Shown here: positions 16,743 through 25,084 of the stretch, piece after piece
How positions within the stretch are numbered: position 1 is the first letter of the stretch
Layout: the number at the start of each line of letters is the position of its first letter
NCBI GenBank assembly: GCA_016939365.1
Contig: JAFGHD010000113.1
Location: forward strand, 1 to 34,973
Reading direction: 5' to 3'
Source: Bacteroidales bacterium
GTDB taxonomy: Bacteria; Bacteroidota; Bacteroidia; Bacteroidales; JAFGHD01
DNA: 34,973 nt
Notes under the pieces: model-generated
Seen by the model: the letters and a program-made list of their open reading frames with translations, nothing else
The model's database searches: none
What the model was told of the DNA's origin: nothing
Position numbers and translations under genes: made by a program

Positions 16743-18872
16743 TTAATAGAACATGACACGGTTGTCTGTGATATCGGCTTCTTCCTCCAGAACGGTCAGA
16801 TAGGAATTATTATTGACCTTGGAAGTGAAGTTGTTTATTAGTTGCTGCTCATAAGTCCGGTAATTCACAATCAGGTCGGGTCTGGAAAACATATCGGCAA
16901 TAAAGACGAACGCGGAATTTTCACCCTTGACAGGCCCGGAGAGGACTCCCTCCTCGCTGCTGAATACGGCTGCCACGAGCTTCACTTCGTTCCCGTAGGA
17001 ACCGATATTACGGGTCTGAAGATTCACGCTTCTTACTGTGTCGACCTTCGATTCGAGTATCTCTGCAATACGGTACAGGTCATTGGATTCGGCGAGGGCC
17101 TGGCGGACTTTCTCCACAGCCACATCCCCCTTCTTCTCCTTAATGATCAATGGCCGCATCACTTCCAGCAGATCCTCCATGGGTGGAATTCCTTCCTCAC
17201 GGACCTTGGTAACCATGGCAACGACAAACTTGTCTTCAAGGGTGAAAACAGGTGATATACTCCCTTCGCCGACATTTTCCATGTGAGACCACTGCACGAC
17301 TGGCCGTGCATTTTCAAATCCTGCAATACGGTTACCCATCGGGGCCAGGTAGTTTGCATTCCGGATGGACAGACCCATGTTATTGGCGAGGGTATCAAAA
17401 GCCTCAGCGGTCAGGGCTTCTGCTGCAAAACGGCTGGCCTGAGTATAGACCTCCTGATAGGACTGGTTACTCGGGAGGATGGCTCTTTCGACCAGTGCCA
17501 CCCTCACCTTTTTTTCAGGTTCCTTCTTGTCTGTAACTTTGATGATATGCCATCCGAACTGACTTTCCGTTTTTACGATATCACCCACCTTGTTTTCGAG
17601 CACTGCCTGGTTGAAGGGGTAGACCATGGATCCATCGGCGAACCATCCGAGATCACCTTTGTTTTCGGCTGCAGATGGATCATCGCTTAACGCTGCGGCC
17701 AGATATTCCATCCTGGACGGATCGGATTTCAGGATATCCATAATGCTGTCCGCAATATGCTCCGCCTCTTCGCGGGTACGGGTCATATCCTCTCCGGATC
17801 CGAATGCTCCGGTAAACGAAATGAGGACGTGGCTGGCTTTCATTGAATCCGGGCGGTTCTGAATATCCATCAGCCGGGCCATATACCACTTTTCGCTATC
17901 AATATAAGGTTCGACGCAGGTTCCTATTTCCGAATTGAACATTAGGGAATCGATCTGTACCGCGAGAGACCCTTTCTTATGCCAGGAGGAATCGTACCGG
18001 ACATCAGAGACGGCATTCACAAACATGGGAATGTTTTCTGAGGTAAGGAATTCATCGTAAATCCTGAATACCTCCTCGCGGATTTTTGACCTGTCCTCAT
18101 TGGTCGGATATACTTCAAAAATAACAAAGTTAAGGTCTCTCGAGGCGGTCTGTTTGTAGTTCATACCGTACTCGTCATAATATTTGTTGAAGTCCCTGTC
18201 TGTCACTTCTACCAATGAATCGGGCAGGCTGATATAGCGGTAACCGGCGAGACGGATATCTGCCGTGACCCTGCGTTCCATGAAGTCGCCATAGAGCAGG
18301 GTGTCGGGCATGAAATAGGCTTTGGTAATCAGGTTCTTATATTTGGTCTGGAGTCGGTCATCCTTGATTGCCTTCTCAAAGTTGTTCCATTGTTCCCTGG
18401 CTTCCGGGGTCATCTGATCGTAATTCTTCAGATAGTTTCTTACCAGCTGAGGATTGTACTGATCCGTTTCGGGATCCTTGAAATACTGGAGTATGTATGA
18501 ATGGGGGTCTTCTCCCTGCACCAGCTCATACAGCTCATCGGGGGTCACGTGGAGGTTCAGTTCTTCGAATTCCCTCCCCATGATAATCTCCTGGACGATC
18601 TGCTTCCAGACTTGTTCCTTTGTACGGAACACATCCTCCTCTGAGAGTCGGTCGGTCTGCTGGTTTCTTCTCTGGATATCCAGTGTCTTTTCGACCCTCT
18701 CATTGAACTGGGTGATTGGAATGTCCTCCCCATAAAGCTCCGCTATGTTATAAATTTGTCTTCTACTCGTTCTCGGGTTGAGCAGGTCCCCGAGAACAAA
18801 AGCGGCCAGTGCAACTCCCACAATGATGATCAAAAGTCCCGATTGCTTCCTGATTTTGCCGATTAATGCCAT
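16743..18872 (-). CDS. PpiD/SurA-like membrane-anchored peptidyl-prolyl isomerase
   Basis: This 709-residue periplasmic foldase has one N-terminal membrane anchor (about residues 11-31, SGLLIIIVGVALAAFVLGDL), a SurA_N-like helical chaperone region (about 40-200), and a parvulin/PpiC domain at about 345-450 (KASHVLISF, SDDPSAAENKGDLGWF, FGWHIIKV). A second, degenerate rotamase-like region may follow. Such proteins help outer-membrane proteins fold after Sec export. It is the last gene of the envelope run coaX-OMP-TPR-lptC-CorC but lies 142 bp from its neighbour and has its own -7-like element (18897-18904). ATG 18872 gives the expected MALIGKIRKQSG N-terminus. Confidence 0.9.
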   Translation of the reverse strand: MALIGKIRKQSGLLIIIVGVALAAFVLGDLLNPRTSRRQIYNIAELYGEDIPITQFNERVEKTLDIQRRNQQTDRLSEEDVFRTKEQVWKQIVQEIIMGREFEELNLHVTPDELYELVQGEDPHSYILQYFKDPETDQYNPQLVRNYLKNYDQMTPEAREQWNNFEKAIKDDRLQTKYKNLITKAYFMPDTLLYGDFMERRVTADIRLAGYRYISLPDSLVEVTDRDFNKYYDEYGMNYKQTASRDLNFVIFEVYPTNEDRSKIREEVFRIYDEFLTSENIPMFVNAVSDVRYDSSWHKKGSLAVQIDSLMFNSEIGTCVEPYIDSEKWYMARLMDIQNRPDSMKASHVLISFTGAFGSGEDMTRTREEAEHIADSIMDILKSDPSRMEYLAAALSDDPSAAENKGDLGWFADGSMVYPFNQAVLENKVGDIVKTESQFGWHIIKVTDKKEPEKKVRVALVERAILPSNQSYQEVYTQASRFAAEALTAEAFDTLANNMGLSIRNANYLAPMGNRIAGFENARPVVQWSHMENVGEGSISPVFTLEDKFVVAMVTKVREEGIPPMEDLLEVMRPLIIKEKKGDVAVEKVRQALAESNDLYRIAEILESKVDTVRSVNLQTRNIGSYGNEVKLVAAVFSSEEGVLSGPVKGENSAFVFIADMFSRPDLIVNYRTYEQQLINNFTSKVNNNSYLTVLEEEADITDNRVMFY

Positions 18873-18896
18873 TATCTACGTTTTTTAAATGGGTTG

Positions 18897-18904
18897 CAAA
18901 TGTA
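18897..18904 (-). promoter_or_regulatory. Candidate -7 promoter element of the PpiD-like gene
   Basis: On the minus strand this reads TACATTTG, matching TAnnTTTG. It lies 24 bp upstream of the start codon. TTTC about 20 nt further upstream is a weak -33 candidate. Confidence 0.5.
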
Positions 18905-19014
18905 CAATAACTAAATCAAAACATGAAAAGAAAAAAGGATAAAACTATAGTTGGTGCGGGAGGACCATAAACAGGTGGTTGAGGGGCATGGTCGCCGATC
19001 CCGGAGTAAGGCGA

Positions 19015-20280
19015 TCATACTGAGAGGATGAGACGAACCTCCTCAATGCGCGTATCACCGGCCTCTTCAATAATAAAGGTGACGGGGGGCATGATGATCC
19101 GGTCCCCTTTCCGGGGTATGCTCTGCTGGATATGAATGATCAATCCGCCAAGGGTCTCGTATTCATCTGATTCGGGAAGTCCCAGGTGGTATTTCTCATT
19201 CAGGTAGTCGATCTCCAGCCTTGCCGAAAACAGGAATTCTCTCTCGCTGATCTTCCGTTCCACCAGCTCTTCCGTATCATATTCATCTTCAATTTCTCCA
19301 AATATCTCCTCGATAAGATCTTCCATGGTGACCAGTCCGGAGGTACCCCCGAACTCATCCACAACTACCGCAACACTTTTCTGCTCCTTCAGCAGCATCT
19401 TCAGGACCGTATTCGCCAGCATGGTCTCGGGGACGATGGGAATATGCCGGATGATCGAAGTGATGGTTTCGGGATTGGTGAAGAGGTCGTAAGAATGGGT
19501 ATAGCCGATGATATGATCGGTGTTCTCATGATAAACCAGTATCTTCGAATGTCCGGATTCGATGAATTTATCCCTGAGTTCACGGATGGAAGCATCCTTG
19601 TCAATGGCGACCATTTCTGTTCTGGGTACGAGGCATTCCCTGAGTCTCACCTTCCTGAACTCAATGGCGTTCTGGAATATCTGTAGCTCCTGGTTCAGAT
19701 CGCCTTTTTCCTCCTGGTCCGGGGAAAATTCTTTCAGGAAATGATCGAGGTCGACCGGGCTGAAAGCATAATCCTGCGCGGTAAATTTCATCCGGAACAG
19801 TTTTCTCAGGATCAGTTCAGAAAGGCCGATTACGGTAAGGACGACCGGATACAGCAGAATATAGATGACCTGAACGGGAACGGCAAAGAAGTTCAGGATC
19901 GCGTTGGAATTGATCCGGAACAGTACTTTGGGCAGGAATTCCGCGAAGAACAGGATAAACAGTGTTGAGATGACGGTTTGAACGAGCAGGATGACCGATT
20001 CAGAAATGAGGTGATCCGGAAGCCATTTGATGATAAAGGGTTCAAGGACAGAAGCCATGGCAATACCGTAGACGACCAGAGCAATGTTGTTTCCCAGGAG
20101 AAATGTCCCGAGGATGCGGGAGGGCTTCTTGACAAAGGAAGAGAGGATGCGGGCCGACAGTAAGCCCCTGTTCCTGTCCAGTTCGATACGGAGCTTGTTG
20201 GAGCTGATGAATGCGATCTCCATCCCCGAGAAAAAGGCAGAAAAGACCAGGGCTACCAGTATGACCGGCCAGGGATTCAT
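19015..20280 (-). CDS. CorC/HlyC-type membrane protein (DUF21, CBS pair; GldE-like)
   Basis: This 421-residue protein has an N-terminal DUF21/CNNM-type membrane domain (about residues 1-150: SAFFSGMEIAFISSNKLRIE, FLLGNNIALVVYG, FAEFLPKVLFR), a CBS-domain pair (about 205-320, with LVPRTEMVAIDKD and VVVDEFGGTSGLVTMEDLIEEI) and a C-terminal CorC_HlyC domain (about 335-420). Relatives act in Mg2+/Co2+ efflux; in gliding Bacteroidota the GldE protein has this same architecture. Which applies here cannot be told from sequence. It is 36 bp downstream of lptC in the same direction. Confidence 0.88.
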   Translation of the reverse strand: MNPWPVILVALVFSAFFSGMEIAFISSNKLRIELDRNRGLLSARILSSFVKKPSRILGTFLLGNNIALVVYGIAMASVLEPFIIKWLPDHLISESVILLVQTVISTLFILFFAEFLPKVLFRINSNAILNFFAVPVQVIYILLYPVVLTVIGLSELILRKLFRMKFTAQDYAFSPVDLDHFLKEFSPDQEEKGDLNQELQIFQNAIEFRKVRLRECLVPRTEMVAIDKDASIRELRDKFIESGHSKILVYHENTDHIIGYTHSYDLFTNPETITSIIRHIPIVPETMLANTVLKMLLKEQKSVAVVVDEFGGTSGLVTMEDLIEEIFGEIEDEYDTEELVERKISEREFLFSARLEIDYLNEKYHLGLPESDEYETLGGLIIHIQQSIPRKGDRIIMPPVTFIIEEAGDTRIEEVRLILSV

Positions 20281-20316
20281 TGTTTCAGTGTTTTTATGAT
20301 CCCGCCGGGAAATTTC

Positions 20317-20883
20317 TCATGTGCCATCTTCAACAGTAAATTCACCCGAAGGATTACGGACCGTGTAGCTTTCAAAGTCCTGATCAGACACCAGTCCATC
20401 ACCATAAATCACATCTTCCCCGGAGATGATCTTGACGAACACATCGGAAAAGATCTGGTTCTTTTTCTGATCCCATACGAGGTGTTCAGTGAACAACTGC
20501 TCACCGTTCCTATTGTTTGTAACGACTACGTTGTTTCGGGCCTCCATTGTTTCGTTCCCGTCACGGAGCAGACCGAAGCGTGCAGTAATCACTGATGTAA
20601 CCTGCATGATTGAATCATAAAAACAGACTTCGAATCCGGAGGGGAATTCCGTATGCGGATCATCGCCGCCGTAATGAACCATCAACGGGCCGGTCAGCTT
20701 TGCCTGGACCCTACCTCCTTCTGAGTAGACCACCTCGATATCCGTTGCACTCTCGGGAGGGATGCTATCGATGAATGTCAGCGCCTGGATGGTCTGGATG
20801 TCATTTTCGCATCCGTCCCACATCAAAGAAGCCGCCACCAGGATAACCGTCAACCAGCACAATGCGATGGGGTGCCTGTTCAC
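20317..20883 (-). CDS. lptC: LPS export periplasmic protein LptC
   Basis: LptC takes lipopolysaccharide from the LptB2FG transporter and passes it to the LptA bridge. This 188-residue protein has an N-terminal hydrophobic segment (about 8-22) ending at Cys25 in DGCEND. Bacteroidota LptC homologues often have a lipoprotein-like Cys-Glu-Asn-Asp at this place. The beta-jellyroll pattern follows: VVYSEGGRVQAKLTGP (about 50-65), the strand FPSGFEVCFYD, then FTEHLVWDQKKNQIFSDVFVKI and GDGLVSDQDFESYTV near the C-terminus. It is 16 bp from the TPR gene, consistent with one transcript. Confidence 0.88.
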   Translation of the reverse strand: MNRHPIALCWLTVILVAASLMWDGCENDIQTIQALTFIDSIPPESATDIEVVYSEGGRVQAKLTGPLMVHYGGDDPHTEFPSGFEVCFYDSIMQVTSVITARFGLLRDGNETMEARNNVVVTNNRNGEQLFTEHLVWDQKKNQIFSDVFVKIISGEDVIYGDGLVSDQDFESYTVRNPSGEFTVEDGT

Positions 20884-20899
20884 TGCGGTCAGAAATTGG

Positions 20900-22282
20900 T
20901 TAATCGGACGACCTGACAGTGGTCATCTCGTTGATCCAGCATTCCACCTTGTAAGGGTCTCCTTTCTTAAGGTCATGAAAGAAGATGGTTTCGGTTGCGG
21001 GGAAATACTGGCTGAATGTATTGATCTTGGTGTTGGCCACCTCTGCAACCGTGGGATCAACGGATCTCGCCTTGATATATTTGTCGACTGCCGCCCAGTA
21101 GGCAACACGTTCAGTCAGTTCATTATCTCCACAATCCTTTGCGGATGCGGCATACATGTCTCCGATGAGAATAAATGCACTGCCGTCTTCCGGTCTGACT
21201 TTCAACACCTCATAACACTGGTTTCTGGCTGCGGAATAGTTGTGCTGCTGGTAGTAAACGTTGGCCAGCAGGAAATGCGCATCCGCCCTGTCGTTATCAT
21301 CTTCAAACAAAAGGGTCGCCTCCTGCAGGTATGTGGCAGCCCTGGCGTAATTCTCCTTTTTGATGTACATCTTTCCCATCAGATAGGCCGAATTGGCCGT
21401 GGGTTCAAGTTTATGCAGCTTTTCTGTGGCGCTGAAAAAAAGATCGGAGTCGGTGCACTTCTTCTTGTCCAGAATTTTGGTGATCTTTTTGAGCAGATCA
21501 ATGTCTTCGGGGTTGCTTTCAAATTTACCGGCATAAATACTGATCAGGTCTTCACAGGTCGCATAAGGTTCGAAGGAGAGTTCGATATTTCCCTTGATAT
21601 TCTCCCAGTTGACCAACTTCCTGTTATCACCGGCATATTTCTTCAGGTTGAAATCAATGATTTGGCTGACCTGGTCATAGATATCGACCAGAACCATTTT
21701 ATCGAGCTTTTCAGCCTTCACCATCTTTTCTGCCGCCCTGAAATAGTATATCAGTACCGGTCCTTCTGATTTATTCCCCTGCAACTCAATCGACTTCCCG
21801 AGGATGTGGTAAGTTTCCTCATAGGCATTAGGTCTGAGCTTGTAAAGGTCAACACCTTTCCTGCCCAGGTTATATCCCTCTTTGCCGTAATACTGAATTC
21901 GCCGGTCATATACCATTAAAAGAGTATCGATCAGACGTTCCCGCCTGTCCTTGTCAGTCTCGTTCTGAATGCGGTGTTCAGTAATTGTAAGTCCATGAAT
22001 ATAAATGTTCTGGGTTGATTCAGGGCAATTCAGGAACACCCATCTCCATGGTGCAATGGCATCCCTGACGGCATTGTTTTTGTAATCGCTTTGCTTCCAC
22101 TGCTTGTAAAACTCGTAATAGAGCGAAATATTCATTACACAGGTTGCACTGTCATCCCCATATTTCGAAACGCCGCCCTCTTCCTCAGACTCATCATCCG
22201 TTTCATTCTGGGAAAAGACAGGAAGCACCGGAACAACGCTCCACATCATTGCAAGGACTAAAATGCCAAAAAGATTTTTCAT
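20900..22282 (-). CDS. Secreted tetratricopeptide-repeat protein
   Basis: This 460-residue protein has a signal peptide (residues 1 to about 25, ending PVFSQ) and TPR-type helical repeats, clearest at about 300-400 (for example NSAYLMGKMYIKKENYARAA, DAHFLLANVYYQQHNYSAA). The function is not known. The same kind of TPR protein commonly lies between the coaX-linked outer-membrane protein and lptC in Bacteroidota genomes, so a role in envelope assembly is inferred from context. A -7-like element at 22319-22326 could start a transcript including lptC and the CorC-like gene. ATG 22282 begins the signal peptide directly. Confidence 0.8.
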   Translation of the reverse strand: MKNLFGILVLAMMWSVVPVLPVFSQNETDDESEEEGGVSKYGDDSATCVMNISLYYEFYKQWKQSDYKNNAVRDAIAPWRWVFLNCPESTQNIYIHGLTITEHRIQNETDKDRRERLIDTLLMVYDRRIQYYGKEGYNLGRKGVDLYKLRPNAYEETYHILGKSIELQGNKSEGPVLIYYFRAAEKMVKAEKLDKMVLVDIYDQVSQIIDFNLKKYAGDNRKLVNWENIKGNIELSFEPYATCEDLISIYAGKFESNPEDIDLLKKITKILDKKKCTDSDLFFSATEKLHKLEPTANSAYLMGKMYIKKENYARAATYLQEATLLFEDDNDRADAHFLLANVYYQQHNYSAARNQCYEVLKVRPEDGSAFILIGDMYAASAKDCGDNELTERVAYWAAVDKYIKARSVDPTVAEVANTKINTFSQYFPATETIFFHDLKKGDPYKVECWINEMTTVRSSD

Positions 22283-22318
22283 AATCCAAACCTTCTTTAT
22301 TCAATTTCCTAACGTACA

Positions 22319-22326
22319 CAAAATTA
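22319..22326 (-). promoter_or_regulatory. Candidate -7 promoter element of the TPR gene
   Basis: The minus strand reads TAATTTTG, matching TAnnTTTG, in the 72-bp gap between the outer-membrane protein gene and the TPR gene. The leader would be about 30 nt. No clear -33 element is visible. Confidence 0.45.
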
Positions 22327-22354
22327 CGAAATGTTATCAATATAACGTTCAGGA

Positions 22355-23644
22355 TCAATAATAACGTCTTTTCATAAACCAGATTTCGTATACTGTGATA
22401 CCGAAACGCAACACCGAATAATTTTCCCGGATCATCTGATCCCGTGTGGTTCCCCTTCTGCCGGTAGTGAAACTGAGGTTAAGCATCGATTCCGATCTGA
22501 ACAGCGGTAAACCTAAACCAAAAGATATACCAAAATCATCCAGTTGCTGGTTTCCAATGTTGAGGTAGGATGAGGAGTAGTAAGCTCCAGCCCGGAATTC
22601 AACATGTTTCCAGTATTTATCGGAGATATCGGTGGATGGAAGGTACATACCTCCCACCATGATTCTCTGGCTGTTCCGGAGTGAGTCGGTATCCTCGTAG
22701 ACTGTCAGTTTCGACCATTCGTCCCAGGTGTAATCCAGCCCGAACAGCCATTGGTTCTTTTTCTCCAGAGCCAGCCCCACTCCAAAGCCCTGTGGAAGCC
22801 CGATATTACCTTTGAGACCGTCGTCAAAATCCACAGTGTCTTTAATGATCTCCACATTGGAGATGGTTCCCAGGTAGGTTTGGGCAATAAAATCCCGTTT
22901 GGCCCGGATATCTGTGGCCGGATGGTACACGGCTCCCAGGTTGGCCTGAAGCTCATTCTTCATAGGAATGGTAAGCTGGAGGCCCATGTCCGCCATGATG
23001 TCGCCCGCACTGATTTCATCGCTGACTTTGGTAGAAAGATAGTAGATCGAATCGGGAAAGGTAATATACTGGCTTTTTTCAATGGTACCGAAGAGGTATG
23101 AGGCATTGATGCCGACGGACAGGTTTTTGAACAGACTAAATGAATTTCCCCAGAAGAAGGAGTGTAATCCTCCGGATCCTTCGTATTTATGTCTGACGTT
23201 ACCCGTCTCATTTCCAATATTTTCGTCGGTAATCCGGTACCCGGTCTGAACGAAAGGTACCAGCCCGACACCACTGCTCCACCAGCGGGATACCGGAAAC
23301 CCGAAAACCATATGTTCCATGGTGGATGAAAAACTTTTCTCGCTTTGTTCGATAGTAGTCAATTTCATCCACTGCCCCTTGACGGCTCCCTCGAAAACAA
23401 ATGAAAGGCTGTCCAGTGCCGTATAGGATGCCGGATTCCTGAAATTGACATTTTTGTGGTTTCTGATGCCCAGGCTGAGGTCTCCCATGGAGGCACCCAT
23501 TACGGTATTGGCATTGACGGGGTAACCGATACCCCTGGATGAGTAAGGAGAGGTCAGACCGGTCTGGGCATAACCATGCGATCCTGCAAATAAGCATAAC
23601 ACAGCCATCAGCGGCAGGAAACTGATTGGATTCCGCTCAGCCAT
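22355..23644 (-). CDS. Outer-membrane beta-barrel protein (FadL/PorV-like)
   Basis: This 429-residue protein has a signal peptide (about residues 1-27, ending GYAQ) followed by a GLTSPYSSRGIGY segment and a long series of alternating amphipathic strands ending LRFGITVYEIWFMKRRYY. Features such as VNFRNPASYTALDSLSFVFE, GVGLVPFVQTGY and LGLPLFRSESMLNLSF resemble FadL/PorV-type outer-membrane channels. The substrate is unknown. The start overlaps the coaX stop by 8 bp, so it is translationally coupled to coaX. Confidence 0.78.
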   Translation of the reverse strand: MAERNPISFLPLMAVLCLFAGSHGYAQTGLTSPYSSRGIGYPVNANTVMGASMGDLSLGIRNHKNVNFRNPASYTALDSLSFVFEGAVKGQWMKLTTIEQSEKSFSSTMEHMVFGFPVSRWWSSGVGLVPFVQTGYRITDENIGNETGNVRHKYEGSGGLHSFFWGNSFSLFKNLSVGINASYLFGTIEKSQYITFPDSIYYLSTKVSDEISAGDIMADMGLQLTIPMKNELQANLGAVYHPATDIRAKRDFIAQTYLGTISNVEIIKDTVDFDDGLKGNIGLPQGFGVGLALEKKNQWLFGLDYTWDEWSKLTVYEDTDSLRNSQRIMVGGMYLPSTDISDKYWKHVEFRAGAYYSSSYLNIGNQQLDDFGISFGLGLPLFRSESMLNLSFTTGRRGTTRDQMIRENYSVLRFGITVYEIWFMKRRYY

Positions 23645-24383
23645 TGAAGTTCAGAATATGATTGAGACCGGCCATTAGAAGATTCGGGGTTGCAAAGATG
23701 TCACTTTTTAGCTTTTCAGCAAAAAAATCGGCATCTCCTCCTGTGATCGCCACAATAATCCGGGGATAACGCTTTCGGTAAAGGGCCGCGATCCCTTCCA
23801 ATTCAACCACTGCGCCGTTCACCACTCCGCTCCGGATCGAGTCGACGGTGGATCGGCCGATCAGTTCGACCGGATGATGGCCCGGTTGCAATGAGGGCAA
23901 CGCGGCGGTAAAGGCGTTCAGCGCCCTGAAACGCATGTGCAGACCGGGAGAGATACTCCCCCCATGGTAAGTTCCATCATGGCTGATAAAATCAAAGGTG
24001 ATGCAGGTGCCTGCATCGATCACAAGGACATCCTTCCCGGGGAAAAGCCTGACGGCACCTGCGGCCAGTGCGATCCGGTCTTTTCCCAGTGTCCCGGGTG
24101 TGATGTAGGCATTTGTGAATGGCAACAGCGTCTCCGGTCCCAGCTCTATAAGCCTGAAACGCTCCATCAATAGTTCCCTGATATCCCCTGGAACGGGAAT
24201 AACTGAAGAGAGAATAGTGGCTTCGATCCTTTCGTCTTTACTTTCGCGCTTCCGAAATTCATCCAGGAGCCATCGCAACCTGTCCGCATCCAGTCCTGTC
24301 AATACCCTGTGGTCAAGTATCTGGTCATGCCTGAACAGGGCCAGTTTGAGAAGGGAGTTGCCGAAATCGATGACCAGATTCAT
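23637..24383 (-). CDS. coaX: Type III pantothenate kinase CoaX
   Basis: CoaX phosphorylates pantothenate with ATP, the first step of coenzyme A synthesis. This 248-residue ASKHA-fold enzyme has the phosphate-1 motif MNLVIDFGNSLLKLA (D6), GKDR (100-103), DAGTCITFD (123-131, phosphate-2), GGSISPG (141-147) and a third glycine-rich motif, VAITGGDADFF, near residue 215. Length and N-terminus are standard. It heads the minus-strand envelope gene run and overlaps the downstream outer-membrane protein gene by 8 bp. Confidence 0.95.
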   Translation of the reverse strand: MNLVIDFGNSLLKLALFRHDQILDHRVLTGLDADRLRWLLDEFRKRESKDERIEATILSSVIPVPGDIRELLMERFRLIELGPETLLPFTNAYITPGTLGKDRIALAAGAVRLFPGKDVLVIDAGTCITFDFISHDGTYHGGSISPGLHMRFRALNAFTAALPSLQPGHHPVELIGRSTVDSIRSGVVNGAVVELEGIAALYRKRYPRIIVAITGGDADFFAEKLKSDIFATPNLLMAGLNHILNFNG

Positions 24384-24492
24384 GAAGGGAATTGGAAGTG
24401 ATTCGAAGTGCCGGAATTCACTGTTTGCTGTTTTATAAGCTTTTAAAACGCACTGGAGGAGACAAAATTTTTTTACAAATAAAAAAAAGTGC

Positions 24493-24500
24493 TATCTTTG
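24493..24500 (+). promoter_or_regulatory. -7 promoter element of tRNA-Phe
   Basis: TATCTTTG matches TAnnTTTG 13 bp before the tRNA. A T-rich TTTTTTT tract about 18 bp upstream (ending 24474) is a possible -33 region. The position is right for a short 5' leader. Confidence 0.7.
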
Positions 24501-24513
24501 CAACCCTCAAAAC

Positions 24514-24586
<73 letters not shown>

Positions 24587-24600
24587 CGAACACCCACCTG

Positions 24601-24634
24601 GCGGCTTGCAAACACTGGCAAATGCCGCTTTTTT
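24601..24634 (+). terminator. Rho-independent terminator after tRNA-Phe
   Basis: GCGGCTTGC (24601-24609) pairs with GCAA and GCCGC (to 24628), with a two-base AT bulge, and six T residues follow (24629-24634). It ends 12 bp before the convergent lipoprotein gene. Confidence 0.75.
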
Positions 24635-24645
24635 GTTGCTGGTAA

Positions 24646-25074
24646 TCAGGGTTTATCATAATCGATCTCTTTGGTAAGGTTTCCCTGTTCGTCCCAGAAG
24701 CGCCAGATGCCGGATCTTTTACCTTCGGTCATTTCACCCTCGTAATATTTCTGTCCGCTCTCATGCCAGACCGTTTTTGTTCCATGGTCCACGCCGGCCT
24801 TGTAGTTGGCTTCGCTCCATTTGTTCCCATTGGGATACCAGTATATCCAGCGTCCTGTGCGCTGTCCGTTTTCATAATTGCCTTCCAGCCTGGGGGTTCC
24901 GTCTTCGTAGAACTGTTCCTCACGGATCGGCTGCTCCTGGCCTGGATCTGCATAATAAATCACGATCCGTGGTTGTCCATCGGGCCAGGACTCCCTGACG
25001 ACTTTCACCGGTTCCTGCTTGCAGGCCATTGCCATTCCGGAGAGGACAAAGATGGTGATCAGAAGGTTTCGCAT
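24646..25074 (-). CDS. YwqK/MORN-repeat lipoprotein
   Basis: This 142-residue lipoprotein has a signal peptide ending in the lipobox AMAC with Cys18. Three MORN/YwqK-type repeats follow: YENGQRTGRWIYWYPNG, YKAGVDHGTKTVWHESG and MTEGKRSGIWRFWDEQG. Repeats of this kind occur in secreted Bacteroidota proteins and in the family named after YwqK, but no biochemical role is established. The open frame extends to 25134, overlapping pyrC by 50 bp. ATG 25074 is preferred because it starts the signal peptide 10 bp after the pyrC stop. It is probably co-transcribed with pyrC. Confidence 0.75.
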   Translation of the reverse strand: MRNLLITIFVLSGMAMACKQEPVKVVRESWPDGQPRIVIYYADPGQEQPIREEQFYEDGTPRLEGNYENGQRTGRWIYWYPNGNKWSEANYKAGVDHGTKTVWHESGQKYYEGEMTEGKRSGIWRFWDEQGNLTKEIDYDKP

Positions 25075-25084
25075 TGTTTGGTTT

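Noticed and set aside
19000-19014. Hairpin GATCGCC/GGCGACC after the PpiD-CorC gap as a terminator
   Set aside because: The stem has a mismatch and no T tract follows, so support is too weak.
20762-21769. Plus-strand open frame of 335 codons
   Set aside because: It is antisense to the TPR gene, and the amino-acid pattern shows no recognisable domain.
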